Of a stretch of 37,432 bases of DNA, positions 18,601 through 28,724 are shown one piece after another. Positions within the stretch are counted from its first letter, which is position 1; each line of letters begins with the position of its first letter. The notes below the pieces were generated by a model that was given only the letters and a program-made list of their open reading frames with translations, did not search any database and was not told the origin of the DNA. The translations under genes and the position numbers were made by a program. The DNA lies in contig JAAFHM010000004.1 of NCBI GenBank assembly GCA_013298375.1, positions 1-37,432 on the forward strand, read 5' to 3'. The stretch is from Ignavibacteria bacterium (GTDB taxonomy: Bacteria; Bacteroidota; Ignavibacteria; Kapaibacteriales; UBA4661).

Positions 18601-19896
18601 TCACTTATCCGCTTCGCCCATCACGGGGTCAATCGAACCAATAATAGCGACAACATCCGATATCATCGACCCTTCAGCCATATAGGGAAGCGCTTGAAGA
18701 TTCGTCGTTGAGGGCGACTTAATTTTACATTTCCACGGCTGCCCGGAGCCATCACTGACGACGTAGAAACCAAGCTCGCCTTTCGAGTTTTCAATCGAAG
18801 CGTATGCCTCGCCTTTAGGCGGCATCGTGCCGTAATTCACCAGCATAAAATCGTTAATCAGTTCTTCCATGCGGGTATAAATCTCGGCTTTGCGCGGTGC
18901 GACGTGCTTGGGATTATTCGCCAAAACGGGACCTTTGAGCGTTTCGAGTTTGTCGATGACTTGATGCAGGATTTTCACACTTTCCCACATCTCCGCGCCA
19001 CGCACTTTGAACCGCGCCCACGAATCGCCGTCGGTGTCGGTGATAACATCAAAATCAACCTTGTCGTACTGCATATACGGCTTCAATCGGCGTAAATCGT
19101 ATGCCACGCCCGAAGCCCGCAAGCAAGGTCCCGTCACGCCAAGCGCAATCGCTTTTTCTTTCGGTAAATAGCCCACACCTGCCATGCGGTCAATAAAGAT
19201 GCGGTTTTTCATCACCAAGCCTTCACTTTGCTTGAGTTTCGCCGGAAACTCGTTGAGCCATTGACGAATGGTTTTCAAAAGTTCGGGATGAGGGTCGTTT
19301 GCAACGCCACCGATGCGTGAGTAGCTTGTTGTGAAGCGTGCGCCGCAGATTTCTTCAAAAAGGTCGTAGAGCTTTTCGCGCTCGGCAAACGTCCAGATAA
19401 AGACTGTCAGCGCCCCAACGTCCATCGCGGTACAACCCATTGCCAAAAGGTGCGAAGAAAGCCGTGCCAATTCGCATACCATCATCCGTACCCACTGTCC
19501 GCGTTCCGGCACTTCCACGTTTGCCAATTTTTCAAACGCCATCGTTACGGCAACATTATTGGACATTGGTGCGATATAATCAAGGCGGTCGGTGTGCGGG
19601 ATAAACTCATGGTAATTCATGTTTTCCGCCAATTTCTCAAACCCGCGATGCAGATAGCCGAGTTCGGGGACGCATTTGACAACAGTTTCGCCATCAACTT
19701 TCAGCAAAACGCGCAGTACACCATGCGTTGCGGGGTGTTGAGGTCCCATATTCAGCACCATCTCGTTCTCTAATGGGTCTTCAACCATGATGCTGGTGTC
19801 TTTGTCCAGCACCTTTTGAATCATCTTATTTTGCCGGACGTGGCGGATGCGCTCTAGCGTTGTCGTGGCGGTCAGGGGGATAATGTCTTTATCCAT
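18601..19896 (-). CDS. nuoD: NADH-quinone oxidoreductase subunit D
   Basis: 'MVLNMGPQHPATHGVLRVLLKVDGETVVKCVPELGYLHRGFEKLAE', 'GPCLRASGVAYDLRR', C-terminal 'IIGSIDPVMGEADK'. Confidence 0.96.
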   Translation of the reverse strand: MDKDIIPLTATTTLERIRHVRQNKMIQKVLDKDTSIMVEDPLENEMVLNMGPQHPATHGVLRVLLKVDGETVVKCVPELGYLHRGFEKLAENMNYHEFIPHTDRLDYIAPMSNNVAVTMAFEKLANVEVPERGQWVRMMVCELARLSSHLLAMGCTAMDVGALTVFIWTFAEREKLYDLFEEICGARFTTSYSRIGGVANDPHPELLKTIRQWLNEFPAKLKQSEGLVMKNRIFIDRMAGVGYLPKEKAIALGVTGPCLRASGVAYDLRRLKPYMQYDKVDFDVITDTDGDSWARFKVRGAEMWESVKILHQVIDKLETLKGPVLANNPKHVAPRKAEIYTRMEELINDFMLVNYGTMPPKGEAYASIENSKGELGFYVVSDGSGQPWKCKIKSPSTTNLQALPYMAEGSMISDVVAIIGSIDPVMGEADK

Positions 19897-19959
19897 AGTG
19901 CTTTTTTGAAATGTGGGTAATGAGGGCTGTGAATGTCTTGTGTTCTGAAGGTCGCATGA

Positions 19960-20385
19960 TTACTCATCCAGCATCGTAATAATCTCTCGCACGGCTTGAA
20001 AGCCTTCTTTTAGATTGCTTACCGTGTTCAAGCCTTGATAATACGCCGCAATGTGCAAGGTTTTATAGGCAATCGTCAGACTTTGCGAAAATTTTCCATT
20101 GTGCGGAATGTGCTTTTTCTTTGCCGCCCAATATTCCTCAATGGATTTGGGAAGAGCCTCCATCGCAACGCCGCGTCCAACCAAATACGCATCCATCGCC
20201 TTCAATGCAGCAAGATACGCTATTCCGGCTCCTTCGCGGACGTATTTTTCGTCAACGTACAACTTGCCATCTATCGGGCTTTTGCTCACGGTTTCTTTGC
20301 CGTTTGCCAGATAGCGCCGTGCCTCTTTCATCAGGCGTTGCTTCGATTCGACAAGTTCCGTGTTGTGATGGACATTTTGGGACAT
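19960..20385 (-). CDS. DUF5618-like small helical protein
   Basis: 'MSQNVHHNTELVESKQRLMKEARRYLANGKETVSKSPIDGKLYVDEKYVREGAGIAYLAALKAMDAYL'; family assigned from memory of similar proteins. Start ATG 20385. Confidence 0.6.
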   Translation of the reverse strand: MSQNVHHNTELVESKQRLMKEARRYLANGKETVSKSPIDGKLYVDEKYVREGAGIAYLAALKAMDAYLVGRGVAMEALPKSIEEYWAAKKKHIPHNGKFSQSLTIAYKTLHIAAYYQGLNTVSNLKEGFQAVREIITMLDE

Positions 20386-20646
20386 TGCTTGTAGCGATAA
20401 TGAAGGGAAATCCGATAACGGCAACAAAAGCCAAAGCTACAAAATCTATGGCTAAAAAACAACGTTTGTCTCGCCCGCACTATGACTTTTCGGCATAGTA
20501 AACCATGACCATTTCGCATAGAAAGTCCTGACCAAGAGCATCATGTTTCCGGCACGGAAAACAGCGAATTTTGTCCCAATCAATCAAGAACAATTATTCA
20601 CACAAATCGATACAAACAATTTTTTTATCTTTTTTCACCCCTTTCT

Positions 20647-23600
20647 GTGAGCGCAATTATGTACCCCTCCAAAGACTCCCTGCCACTAAGGATGCACCTC
20701 GCCCATTTGATGCTGTGCGTCGTTTTTTTGAGCATTGCTCTTGCTCTGTCGCTTCAGGCTCAGACTTTTACGCTGTTTGAAGCAGTTCCGTCCGTATCAC
20801 CAAGCACAGCGTCATCTCGTCTGCAAGGCGCTTCAAACCGTGCGAAACAAGCATTTTCCCGCTATGCGCTCTTGACGCTTAAACAAGATGTTTTTCGGCA
20901 AATGCTCTCGCAAAAACGCCAAAGCCTTTCCCTGGCGTTACCGCTTGAAGGGCGAATGGTGAAGGTTTCGTTGCAGTCCTACAATGCTTTTACGCCCAAT
21001 GCAACCTTTACGGCGAAAACCGCCAATGGCGAGATGCTCATTGCCCTTGATGATGATTTTATGCTCTATCGCGGCGCGATTGATGGCGAAAAATCATCGC
21101 TTGTCAATATGAGCGTAAGCGGTGGCAAAATGATGATGACACTGCGTTCCGGCGGCGAAACCTTCAACATCGAATCTGTTCCCACTAGCCCGGACGACGC
21201 TTCACAAGCCACTTCCGAGAACAGCGACGTGTACGCCCTTTATTCCTCCAACGACCTCAATACGCCACGTGCATTTTCCTGTGATGCTGCCGATTCCGAC
21301 CACGATGCTGACCACGACCATACAGGCGACACGCGGCAGCAATCCTCAAAAAATGGCGCATCCTTACAATCCGCATCGCGCCTTGAAGCGGAGATAGCGG
21401 TCGTTATTGATTTTGCCACCTATCAAGCACTCGGCGCTAGCCAATCGCAAGCCACACAGTATGCCGGAAGCGTGATTGCGGCAGTCTCGCAAATTTACGA
21501 GCGCGACATCAATACGCAACTGCGCGTTTCTCACGTTCAAGTCTGGACAACGCCCGACCCTTACGCAAGTTTGAACTCACCCGGTGCAATTTTGCCTTCT
21601 TTGGCAAATATTTGGAATACCACACACGCGGGCATTAACCGCGATTTGACGCATTTGCTGTCCTCACGCTCACTCGGCGGCGGTATTGCCTATTTGAATG
21701 CGCTTTGCAGTCGCACTGGCGGCTATGGGGTTTCGGCAAATTTACGAGCCGCCTTTCCGATTGATCCGGGTTGGACAACGATTGTTGTTGCACATGAACT
21801 GGGACATAATTTCGGGTCGCCACACACGCATAGCTGCACATGGGCGGGCGGTCCACTTGATAGGTGCGCCATCGAACCCGGTCAAACCTGTATTTCCGCC
21901 GTTGTTCGCAGTCGCGGAACGATTATGAGCTATTGCCATACCTTGTCCGGCGGTATTGCCAATATTGATGTGATGTTCCATCCGCAATGTGCTGCTCTCA
22001 TGCGCACTCGCGCCGAAGCCGCATCGTGCCTGAGCGTGGCGGGTGTTGTCGCGCAAACTTCTTCTATCACGTCCTTCAACCCCACAAGTGGCGGTCAGGG
22101 CGCTTCGGTGGTCATATCGGGTACAAACTTCGTGAACGTAAGTGCTGTGCGCTTTGGCGGCGTGGCAGCGCAATCGTTTACCGTCAACAGCCCTACGCAG
22201 ATTACAGCAGTTGTAGCGGCGGGCGCAAGCGGCATGATACAAGTTGTTACGGCAAATAATACCGCCATTTCTGCACAGCCGTTTACCTTCACGCTGCCAC
22301 CCGCTTCGATTACCTCCTTTACGCCAACAAGCGGCGGACAAGGTGCGTCAGTCATCATCACAGGAAGTGGATTCGCCAACGTAGCATCGGTGAGCTTCGG
22401 CGGCACGAATGCTGCGTTTTTCACCGTCAACAGCCCCACACAAATCACGGCAATTCTTGGTGCGGGCGCAAGTGGAACAGTGCAAGTGGCAACGTCGCAA
22501 AACACGGCTATTTCTGCGCAAAATTTTACCTACGTTGCACCGCCGCCGCCCGCTTCAATAAGCGCTTTTGCACCCTTGAGCGGCACACAAGGAACAACGG
22601 TTGTGATTACAGGTAATAATTTCACCAACGTAAGCGCCGTGCGCTTTGGCGGCGCGGCTGCTCAATCCTTCACGGTCAACAGTCCCACACGCATTACCGC
22701 CATTGTTGGTGCGGGTGCAAGTGGAACGGTGCAGGTTGTGACGCTGAATAACACTGCCTTTTCTGCTCAAGCATTTACCTTTATCGGTGGCGGTGGAAAT
22801 GGCGGAAATACTGGGCAACAGCAATCGGCAAGTATCAGCTCATTCGCTCCGACAAGTGGAAATGCCGGAACTGCTGTTCTTATAACTGGTAGCGGGTTTA
22901 ATTTAGCCAGTGCAGTACGCTTTGGTGGGGTGAACGTGCTTTATTTCTCGGTGCTGGACAATACACGCATCACAGCAATTATCGCACCGAACAGCCCATC
23001 AGGAGCAATACAAGTCGTTACGCCGACCAATACTGCCGCATCGTCGCAGTCCTTTACCATCACGACCAGCAACGGCAATGGCGGTAATTCAGGCGGCAAC
23101 GGTGGAAATGGCGGTAACGGCGGAAATGGTGGTAATGGCGGCAACACAGGGCAGCAACTCGCCGCTATCACTTCCATCACGCCGACAAGTGGTGGTCGAG
23201 GCACACGAGTCGTTATTTCGGGAATAAATTTCCACAACGCTACTGCCGTGCGCTTTGGCGGCACGGAAGCACAATCCTTTACGATTGACAGCCCAATGCA
23301 AATTACGGCTATTGTTGGAGTCGGCTCAACGGGCGCGGTCGAAGTCGTTACGCCAACTAACACGCCTGCTTCTTCCCAAAGGTTCACCGTTCCGGCAGGT
23401 GTGCAGCCAGCAACTTCGGCACTCTCTTTTCCGGCACTGCGCGTTAATACGGACTTTACCATGACACTCTCTTTGCAAAATACGTCGTCATCGTCCGCAT
23501 TCACGATGCGTTCGGTCGGCATTTCCGGTACTGATGCTGCCGATTTTAGTATCGTCAGCAACTCCCACCCCGTCGGTACAGCACTCGCAGCAGGTGAAAC

Positions 23601-25383
23601 GCAGAGTATTGCCGTCCGCTACCGCCCCACAGCGCTTCGCGGGCGCTCTGCCATGCTGCGCCTCGTGTACGATGGGCAGCCAGAGCCGATAGAAGTGGCG
23701 CTCTTTGGCGCGGTTGACACAAGCACCGTGCTGACGCTGCATCCGCAATCGTTAACCATGCCTTTAACACGCGCCGGAGAAGTCTCCACACCGCTTCAAT
23801 ACAGTGTGCAGGGCTGGGCGCTTGCCGCTCCGCTTGTAGTCTCTGCTTCGGGGGATATTCAAATAGCACTTTCTTCCACTGGTACATGGCAATCACGCTT
23901 GGAGATACCAATTCCCAAGCAACAAGATACGGGCGTTTTTCGTGCAAGTCTTTGGGTTCGCGGGCTGCCGCGCCGAGATGGTGTGTTTCAAGGAAGTATT
24001 CTTCATTGGTCGGGCAATGCCGTGGCGACACTCCCCGTTATTGGCTTTACGCATCGTTCGTTCCTGACTCATCAGCCGGAACTGCGCTTTGGGAATATTC
24101 CGTTTGGTCAAAGTACGGTCGCATCGTATCTCCTTCAGGCAACCAATCTTGATGCGCCCGTCGTTGTGACCGCCGCAACGGGTGTGATGATTTCTCTCGG
24201 CAGAAATGGTCCTTGGAGTCAGGAATTACGTCTTTCGCCGATAGAAAGAACGGTTGCGGATGATATTTTTGTTCGCATCATTGCCAGTACGCAGGGAACG
24301 CTTGTAAGCCGCATCACGCATAGCGTCGGTGATGTTCGCTCGGTGCTGACGGTGCAAGCAGTTATTACGGTGCCAGTCGCCACATTTCGTTCTCCACAAG
24401 CCCAATTCGGCGTACTCAATTTCGGCTATGTGCCTCAGCGCCTCACCTCGACGGCGACATATTTGCTGGAGGTGACGAGAGCCACAACGCCGATAACGCT
24501 TGTTGCGTCGGAGGGTTTCAATCTTGCTTTTTCGGAAGGGGACACAGGGCAGCAGAGGTTGACGATTCCGCCGCATAACACCTTGACACGTCATTTTATC
24601 GTTGTTCGCTTTGCGCCTCGTTGGTCGGGCATTTTCTCAGGCGCAATCGTACACCAGCTAAATGGCACAACCGCGACCTTGCGTTTGCTCGGCACAAGCA
24701 GCGCTCCAAGCATGGTGATTAAGGGTTTGGATGTGTCAAGAACAATAGATTTTGGTGCTGTAACTCGCAACCAGCCTAGCGCTATGAGCGCTTACCAACT
24801 TGATTGTGACGGTGTAGCGAACCCGATACAGATTACAGCTCCACGCGGTGCAGAAATCAGTTTAAGCCGCTTTGGAGGATTCGCCTCCGCATTAACACTC
24901 ACACCGCATGAAGGAGTGATGGTTGCAACAATCGTTGTGCGTACAACTGAAGCCGTTATCGGTAATGTCTATCGTGGAGAAATCATCCATAGCGCCAGCG
25001 AGAAAGGTACTGCCTTGCAGACAAGTGTTTTTCTGACGGCAAATCTCCCCGAAGCCTTATCGCAAGCAGACCGCAACACTGATACGGAGAATATGACGGC
25101 TGACGACGCACAAGCACAAAGCTATCCCAATCCTTTTACCAACGAAACGACTATCGCATGGACGCAGCGTGAACAAGGTTTGACGCGGGTTGTGATTCTT
25201 TCGTCCAATGGTGTTACGGTTCGGACACTGACGTTGTCCGGCTCTCAAACGGGAAAACAGCGTATTGTCTGGGATGGGCGTGGCGAAGGAGGGCAGACGC
25301 TTGCTGGCGGCGTGTATTTTGCCCACATACAAACAATCGGCACAACAGGCGGAAAGCGTGTTGCGATAATGCTTGCGCGGTAA
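20647..25383 (+). CDS. Secreted reprolysin-like metallopeptidase (metzincin) with five IPT/TIG repeats and a T9SS C-terminal sorting domain
   Basis: Zinc motif 'HELGHNFGSPHTH' with Met-turn 'GTIMSYCH'; five 'SITSFxPTSGGQGxxVxIxGxxF...' repeats; C-terminus 'SYPNPFTNETTIAW...GGVYFAHIQTIGTTGGKRVAIMLAR'. Confidence 0.94.
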   Translation: MSAIMYPSKDSLPLRMHLAHLMLCVVFLSIALALSLQAQTFTLFEAVPSVSPSTASSRLQGASNRAKQAFSRYALLTLKQDVFRQMLSQKRQSLSLALPLEGRMVKVSLQSYNAFTPNATFTAKTANGEMLIALDDDFMLYRGAIDGEKSSLVNMSVSGGKMMMTLRSGGETFNIESVPTSPDDASQATSENSDVYALYSSNDLNTPRAFSCDAADSDHDADHDHTGDTRQQSSKNGASLQSASRLEAEIAVVIDFATYQALGASQSQATQYAGSVIAAVSQIYERDINTQLRVSHVQVWTTPDPYASLNSPGAILPSLANIWNTTHAGINRDLTHLLSSRSLGGGIAYLNALCSRTGGYGVSANLRAAFPIDPGWTTIVVAHELGHNFGSPHTHSCTWAGGPLDRCAIEPGQTCISAVVRSRGTIMSYCHTLSGGIANIDVMFHPQCAALMRTRAEAASCLSVAGVVAQTSSITSFNPTSGGQGASVVISGTNFVNVSAVRFGGVAAQSFTVNSPTQITAVVAAGASGMIQVVTANNTAISAQPFTFTLPPASITSFTPTSGGQGASVIITGSGFANVASVSFGGTNAAFFTVNSPTQITAILGAGASGTVQVATSQNTAISAQNFTYVAPPPPASISAFAPLSGTQGTTVVITGNNFTNVSAVRFGGAAAQSFTVNSPTRITAIVGAGASGTVQVVTLNNTAFSAQAFTFIGGGGNGGNTGQQQSASISSFAPTSGNAGTAVLITGSGFNLASAVRFGGVNVLYFSVLDNTRITAIIAPNSPSGAIQVVTPTNTAASSQSFTITTSNGNGGNSGGNGGNGGNGGNGGNGGNTGQQLAAITSITPTSGGRGTRVVISGINFHNATAVRFGGTEAQSFTIDSPMQITAIVGVGSTGAVEVVTPTNTPASSQRFTVPAGVQPATSALSFPALRVNTDFTMTLSLQNTSSSSAFTMRSVGISGTDAADFSIVSNSHPVGTALAAGETQSIAVRYRPTALRGRSAMLRLVYDGQPEPIEVALFGAVDTSTVLTLHPQSLTMPLTRAGEVSTPLQYSVQGWALAAPLVVSASGDIQIALSSTGTWQSRLEIPIPKQQDTGVFRASLWVRGLPRRDGVFQGSILHWSGNAVATLPVIGFTHRSFLTHQPELRFGNIPFGQSTVASYLLQATNLDAPVVVTAATGVMISLGRNGPWSQELRLSPIERTVADDIFVRIIASTQGTLVSRITHSVGDVRSVLTVQAVITVPVATFRSPQAQFGVLNFGYVPQRLTSTATYLLEVTRATTPITLVASEGFNLAFSEGDTGQQRLTIPPHNTLTRHFIVVRFAPRWSGIFSGAIVHQLNGTTATLRLLGTSSAPSMVIKGLDVSRTIDFGAVTRNQPSAMSAYQLDCDGVANPIQITAPRGAEISLSRFGGFASALTLTPHEGVMVATIVVRTTEAVIGNVYRGEIIHSASEKGTALQTSVFLTANLPEALSQADRNTDTENMTADDAQAQSYPNPFTNETTIAWTQREQGLTRVVILSSNGVTVRTLTLSGSQTGKQRIVWDGRGEGGQTLAGGVYFAHIQTIGTTGGKRVAIMLAR
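22063..23393 (+). repeat. Five IPT/TIG domain-encoding repeats within the metallopeptidase gene
   Basis: Units near 22063, 22305, 22554, 22830 and 23163, each encoding about 76 aa with 'VRFGG...SFTVNSPTQITA' cores. Confidence 0.85.
23080..23147 (+). repeat. Tandem Gly-Gly-Asn coding repeat linking IPT4 and IPT5
   Basis: GGCGGTAATTCAGGCGGCAACGGTGGAAATGGCGGTAACGGCGGAAATGGTGGTAATGGCGGCAAC encodes GGNSGGNGGNGGNGGNGGNGGN. Confidence 0.9.
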
Positions 25384-25447
25384 TTATATGTAGATACTAG
25401 TATAGGGTATTCTGATAAGCCCAAACAAAAGCGTCGCCCGCCTAACA

Positions 25448-25499
25448 GGAGTGCGAACGAAGTTTGCAACAACGAAAATGCAGACTCCGTTCGCACTCC
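25448..25499. repeat. Long inverted-repeat element, copy B (possible + strand terminator)
   Basis: GGAGTGCGAACGAAGTTTGCA (25448-25468) / TGCAGACTCCGTTCGCACTCC (25479-25499), 19/21 complementary, then TTTTT; located after the metallopeptidase gene. Confidence 0.75.
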
Positions 25500-25519
25500 T
25501 TTTTAGCGGTGATACCTCT

Positions 25520-26287
25520 GGGGTATTTCAAAATAGGGCAATCGCATGAAAAAGGTAGGAAAAACGTCGGACAGTGCGGAAATTTGCCTTCATAGCCAAG
25601 AAGTTTTTCCTCTCTTCGCATGATACCTTTGGGAATATCTCCCGAATGCCGGATACCGAAACCTTCCACTAGTGCTTTTTGCGCTGAATGAGCGCTGCCG
25701 ATATTGCGTTGGAAGGAACAACGGTCAATATTGATGGCAAAACACTTCGTCGCTCCCATCATCGGAGCAAGGGCGTAAAAGCGCTTCAGATGGTCATCGC
25801 CTTTGCTTCTAAGTATGGGCTGGTTCTGGGCAACGCTGCACCGAAGAGAAGTCCAATGAAATCAAGGCAATACCCGAACTCCTTGCTCTGCTCTACCTCG
25901 AAAGGGTGCATCGTCTCAATTAATGCGGTGGGAACGCAGACCGAGATTGTCGAGACCATTCGGGAGAAAGAAGCGGATTATCTTCTGCTAGTCCAACCAA
26001 CCAAACAACGCTTCAGAACGAGGTTGAAGTATGCTTCGCCAAAGCCAAGCAATGGCAGGGCGTTCAGCATACGACACACCGAAGCATCGATGGTGGAGAC
26101 GAGCAGGTTGAAATCCGCACCTGCTCTGGTCAATGCCGTTACCGAGGGCTATGGCAGAACAAGCCGAGCGCTGGAAAGACCTCCGCAGTATTGCGGCGGG
26201 TTCGTACCGATTACAACTTATTTCGTCGTCGGAAATACTGCTTGGGCGAGTCGATATTGTGCGGTAAAGCGCTTGAAACCAACGTGA
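25520..26287 (+). pseudogene. Degenerate ISAs1-family transposase remnant
   Basis: 'VNIDGKTLRRSHHRSKGVKALQMVIAFASKYGLVLG', then in another frame 'KSNEIKAIPELLALLYLE', then 'GCIVSINAVGTQTEIVETIREKEADYLLLVQPTKQ', and 'QAERWKDLRSIAAGSYRLQLISS' in a further frame: several frameshifts. The left limit is approximate. Confidence 0.82.
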
Positions 26288-26331
26288 ATTTGTCGAAAGT
26301 TTGTACTTTTTGGTTGCTCAATGAGGGCAAA

Positions 26332-26368
26332 AAAAATGACAAATCCGCAATGGGGTCGCGGATTTGTC
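26332..26368 (-). terminator. Rho-independent terminator for the minus-strand gene(s) ending at 26469
   Basis: Perfect 11-bp stem GACAAATCCGC (26338-26348) / GCGGATTTGTC (26358-26368), followed on the minus strand by a T-run (+ strand A-run immediately left of the stem). Confidence 0.75.
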
Positions 26369-26468
26369 AAACGGAAAACGGTCTCCACTCTATCATTCTC
26401 AAGAAAAGAATCATGCGAACTACACGAACTACAACGCCAGACTTCCTGATATTGCGAGAGAATTGTCT

Positions 26469-26666
26469 CTACGCATCAGGATTCATCACTCTCATAACAA
26501 TATAAAGAACGAACAGAACACCCATCACAGCCGTCAAGGCAATTTTTGTGCCTTGCGGACGGGATTCCGATTTCCAAATACCATAGATGCCAACAGGCAA
26601 GATCAAAAGCGAAAGCACAACGACAAGCCATGTTTTGTCGTACCATTTTGCTGCAACTTCAGACAT
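26469..26666 (-). CDS. Small two-TM membrane protein of unknown function
   Basis: 'MSEVAAKWYDKTWLVVVLSLLILPVGIYGIWKSESRPQGTKIALTAVMGVLFVLYIVMRVMNPDA'; AGGAG upstream of ATG 26666; the ORF-track start at 26990 overlaps hprK and is unlikely. Confidence 0.65.
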   Translation of the reverse strand: MSEVAAKWYDKTWLVVVLSLLILPVGIYGIWKSESRPQGTKIALTAVMGVLFVLYIVMRVMNPDA

Positions 26667-26856
26667 AACTGCTCCTTGGAGAAGAGAGATTGAAAAAACT
26701 GTGAGAACGATTATCACGCCACATTGTAACGATTGAGAGCGAAAATACTCATTTTGTGCGGCTTCCGAAACCGTCCGTACAGTAGCAGGAGAATAGAACT
26801 TTATAGTTTCATATTTCGGCAAGTTGGAGGGAAATGACTCGTGTCTTTTGCGCGGC

Positions 26857-27882
26857 TCACTCAAAATCGTTGTGATAATGGGAAAGATTGCGGCGAAAAC
26901 GCTCCACACCGCCTCCGGTCTTGCTTTTGCGGGAAATTTCTGCTTCGAGACGCTGTGTAAATGCTTGTGCTGCGTCATAGCCGTAGGCACGGAGGAGATA
27001 GTTCAGTGCAATGACTTCCGCAATAACCGTAATATTTTTGCCGGGGAGAATCGGCAAGCGGACGTAGGAAATGGGCGCGTCCAGGATTTGGATGGTTTCG
27101 GGGTCAAGCCCCGTACGGGTATAGGGCTTGGCATCGTCCCAATGCTCCAATTCCACGACGATTTCTAAGCGTTTTTGATAGCGCACAGCACGAATACCAA
27201 ACATTTGCCGAATATCTATCAGCCCCAAGCCGCGTACTTCCATGAAGTGCTGCACAAGTTGTGTGCCTGCACCAATCAAAATATCATCCCGCTTTTGCGT
27301 CAAAATCACCACATCGTCAGCCACAAGGCGATGTCCGCGCTCAATGAGGTCAAGCGCAATTTCACTTTTGCCAATGCCGCTTTTGCCAATAAACATGATT
27401 CCAACGCCGTACACATCCACAAATGAGCCATGCAACGAGACCTGCGGAGCAAAATGTGTGTCAAGAAACTCCGAAAGAATATAGGTGACGCGCGTGGTTT
27501 CAAGCGGGGTCTGGAAAAGCGGGATACTGTATTCGGTTGCGAGTGTGATAATTTCTTCATCAAGCGTGTGATTATTCGTCAAGATAATGCACGGTATCTC
27601 GAATTGCGCCATTGTGCGAAATGCCTGTTGACGCTTTTTCGGCGTAAGGCTTTCCAAATAATACATTTCCGTATTGCCGAAAACCTGCACACGGTGATAG
27701 GTGAATAAGCCAACATAGCCCGCCAATGCTAACTGCGGTCGGTGAATATTTTTATCCGTAATTTTGCGCTTTGGTTCGACGCTTTTATTGATTTGCTCAA
27801 GCGGCAATCGCAGCATCGGGGATTGTACCATTTCCTCGACGGTGATTGGTAGCGGTGCAATGGGCTGGGGGTGCAGGTTCAT
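26857..27882 (-). CDS. hprK: HPr kinase/phosphorylase
   Basis: 'VDVYGVGIMFIGKSGIGKSEIALDLIERGHRLVADD' P-loop and 'EVRGLGLIDIRQMFG' signature. Confidence 0.95.
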   Translation of the reverse strand: MNLHPQPIAPLPITVEEMVQSPMLRLPLEQINKSVEPKRKITDKNIHRPQLALAGYVGLFTYHRVQVFGNTEMYYLESLTPKKRQQAFRTMAQFEIPCIILTNNHTLDEEIITLATEYSIPLFQTPLETTRVTYILSEFLDTHFAPQVSLHGSFVDVYGVGIMFIGKSGIGKSEIALDLIERGHRLVADDVVILTQKRDDILIGAGTQLVQHFMEVRGLGLIDIRQMFGIRAVRYQKRLEIVVELEHWDDAKPYTRTGLDPETIQILDAPISYVRLPILPGKNITVIAEVIALNYLLRAYGYDAAQAFTQRLEAEISRKSKTGGGVERFRRNLSHYHNDFE

Positions 27883-28003
27883 AAATGCAGCGTGGAAGCG
27901 GGTTGAAGAAAATTACAACAACATTGTAGAGAGAAACAAACAACGACACCGAGAACATATCAAGGTGTCGTTGTATGATGTAGAAAAGATGATGGCACTG
28001 GGC

Positions 28004-28303
28004 TTAGAGCTGAACGTGTTGTTTCGTTTTTAATTTGTTTAGCTGGCGAATCATTTTCTCTGCCCCTTCGTGTAAACTCTTAGAAAAATCTTCGCTGGAC
28101 TCTTTTGCAACAAGGGTGTGGTCGTGGACGTGAACGACAAACTCAGCAATTTTAACGGAATCGTGCATACGCTCAAAACTCAGAATAACCTCCGTACTAA
28201 CGATGTGGTTGTAGAATTTCTCAAATTTTTTAGCAAACGCGATTGCCTCTTCCCTCAAGGACGGTTTTGCATCAAAGTGGCGGGCTGTTACTTTAATCTC
28301 CAT
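28004..28303 (-). CDS. Ribosome hibernation-promoting factor / RaiA family (short form)
   Basis: 'MEIKVTARHFDAKPSLREEAIAFAKKFEKFYNHIVSTEVILSFERMHDSVKIAEFVVHVHDHTLVAKESSEDFSKSLHEGAEKMIRQLNKLK'; ATG 28303 with AGGTG upstream. Confidence 0.9.
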   Translation of the reverse strand: MEIKVTARHFDAKPSLREEAIAFAKKFEKFYNHIVSTEVILSFERMHDSVKIAEFVVHVHDHTLVAKESSEDFSKSLHEGAEKMIRQLNKLKTKQHVQL

Positions 28304-28724
28304 GATACACCTCGTAAAGGTAAACCAAAACTGGTAATTAGTGATTCGACAATACCAAATTACATTAGCGATGTACAAGATGAAAGGAAATAACACGAAA
28401 TCAGAAAAAAAATTTACCAAATCATAATATTTCTAGTGAATTGTTTTACATAGCTTTAACAAAAGGAGTCAAAAAAAAATCTTTGAAAATTAGCGTATCT
28501 TTGCAATTTTAGTAACTTGGTTGCGTTTTGCAGAAACAATTCTGCACAAGCAGCACTTGTACAATCTTTCCCTTTATCGGCTTCGCTTCAGCCACGGAGA
28601 AATACATCGCACAACGCTACACCTTAGTATGGACGCGCTCTTTTGGTGTTTGCTATTGGACACAATAGCACCGATATAAACCTGAAAGTGTTGTGTATTT
28701 TTCCACACGTTTCCCCAACGAACT

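Noticed and set aside
26667-26990. N-terminal extension of the small minus-strand membrane ORF up to 26990
   Set aside because: Would overlap the 3' end of hprK; the internal ATG at 26666 has a good AGGAG site.
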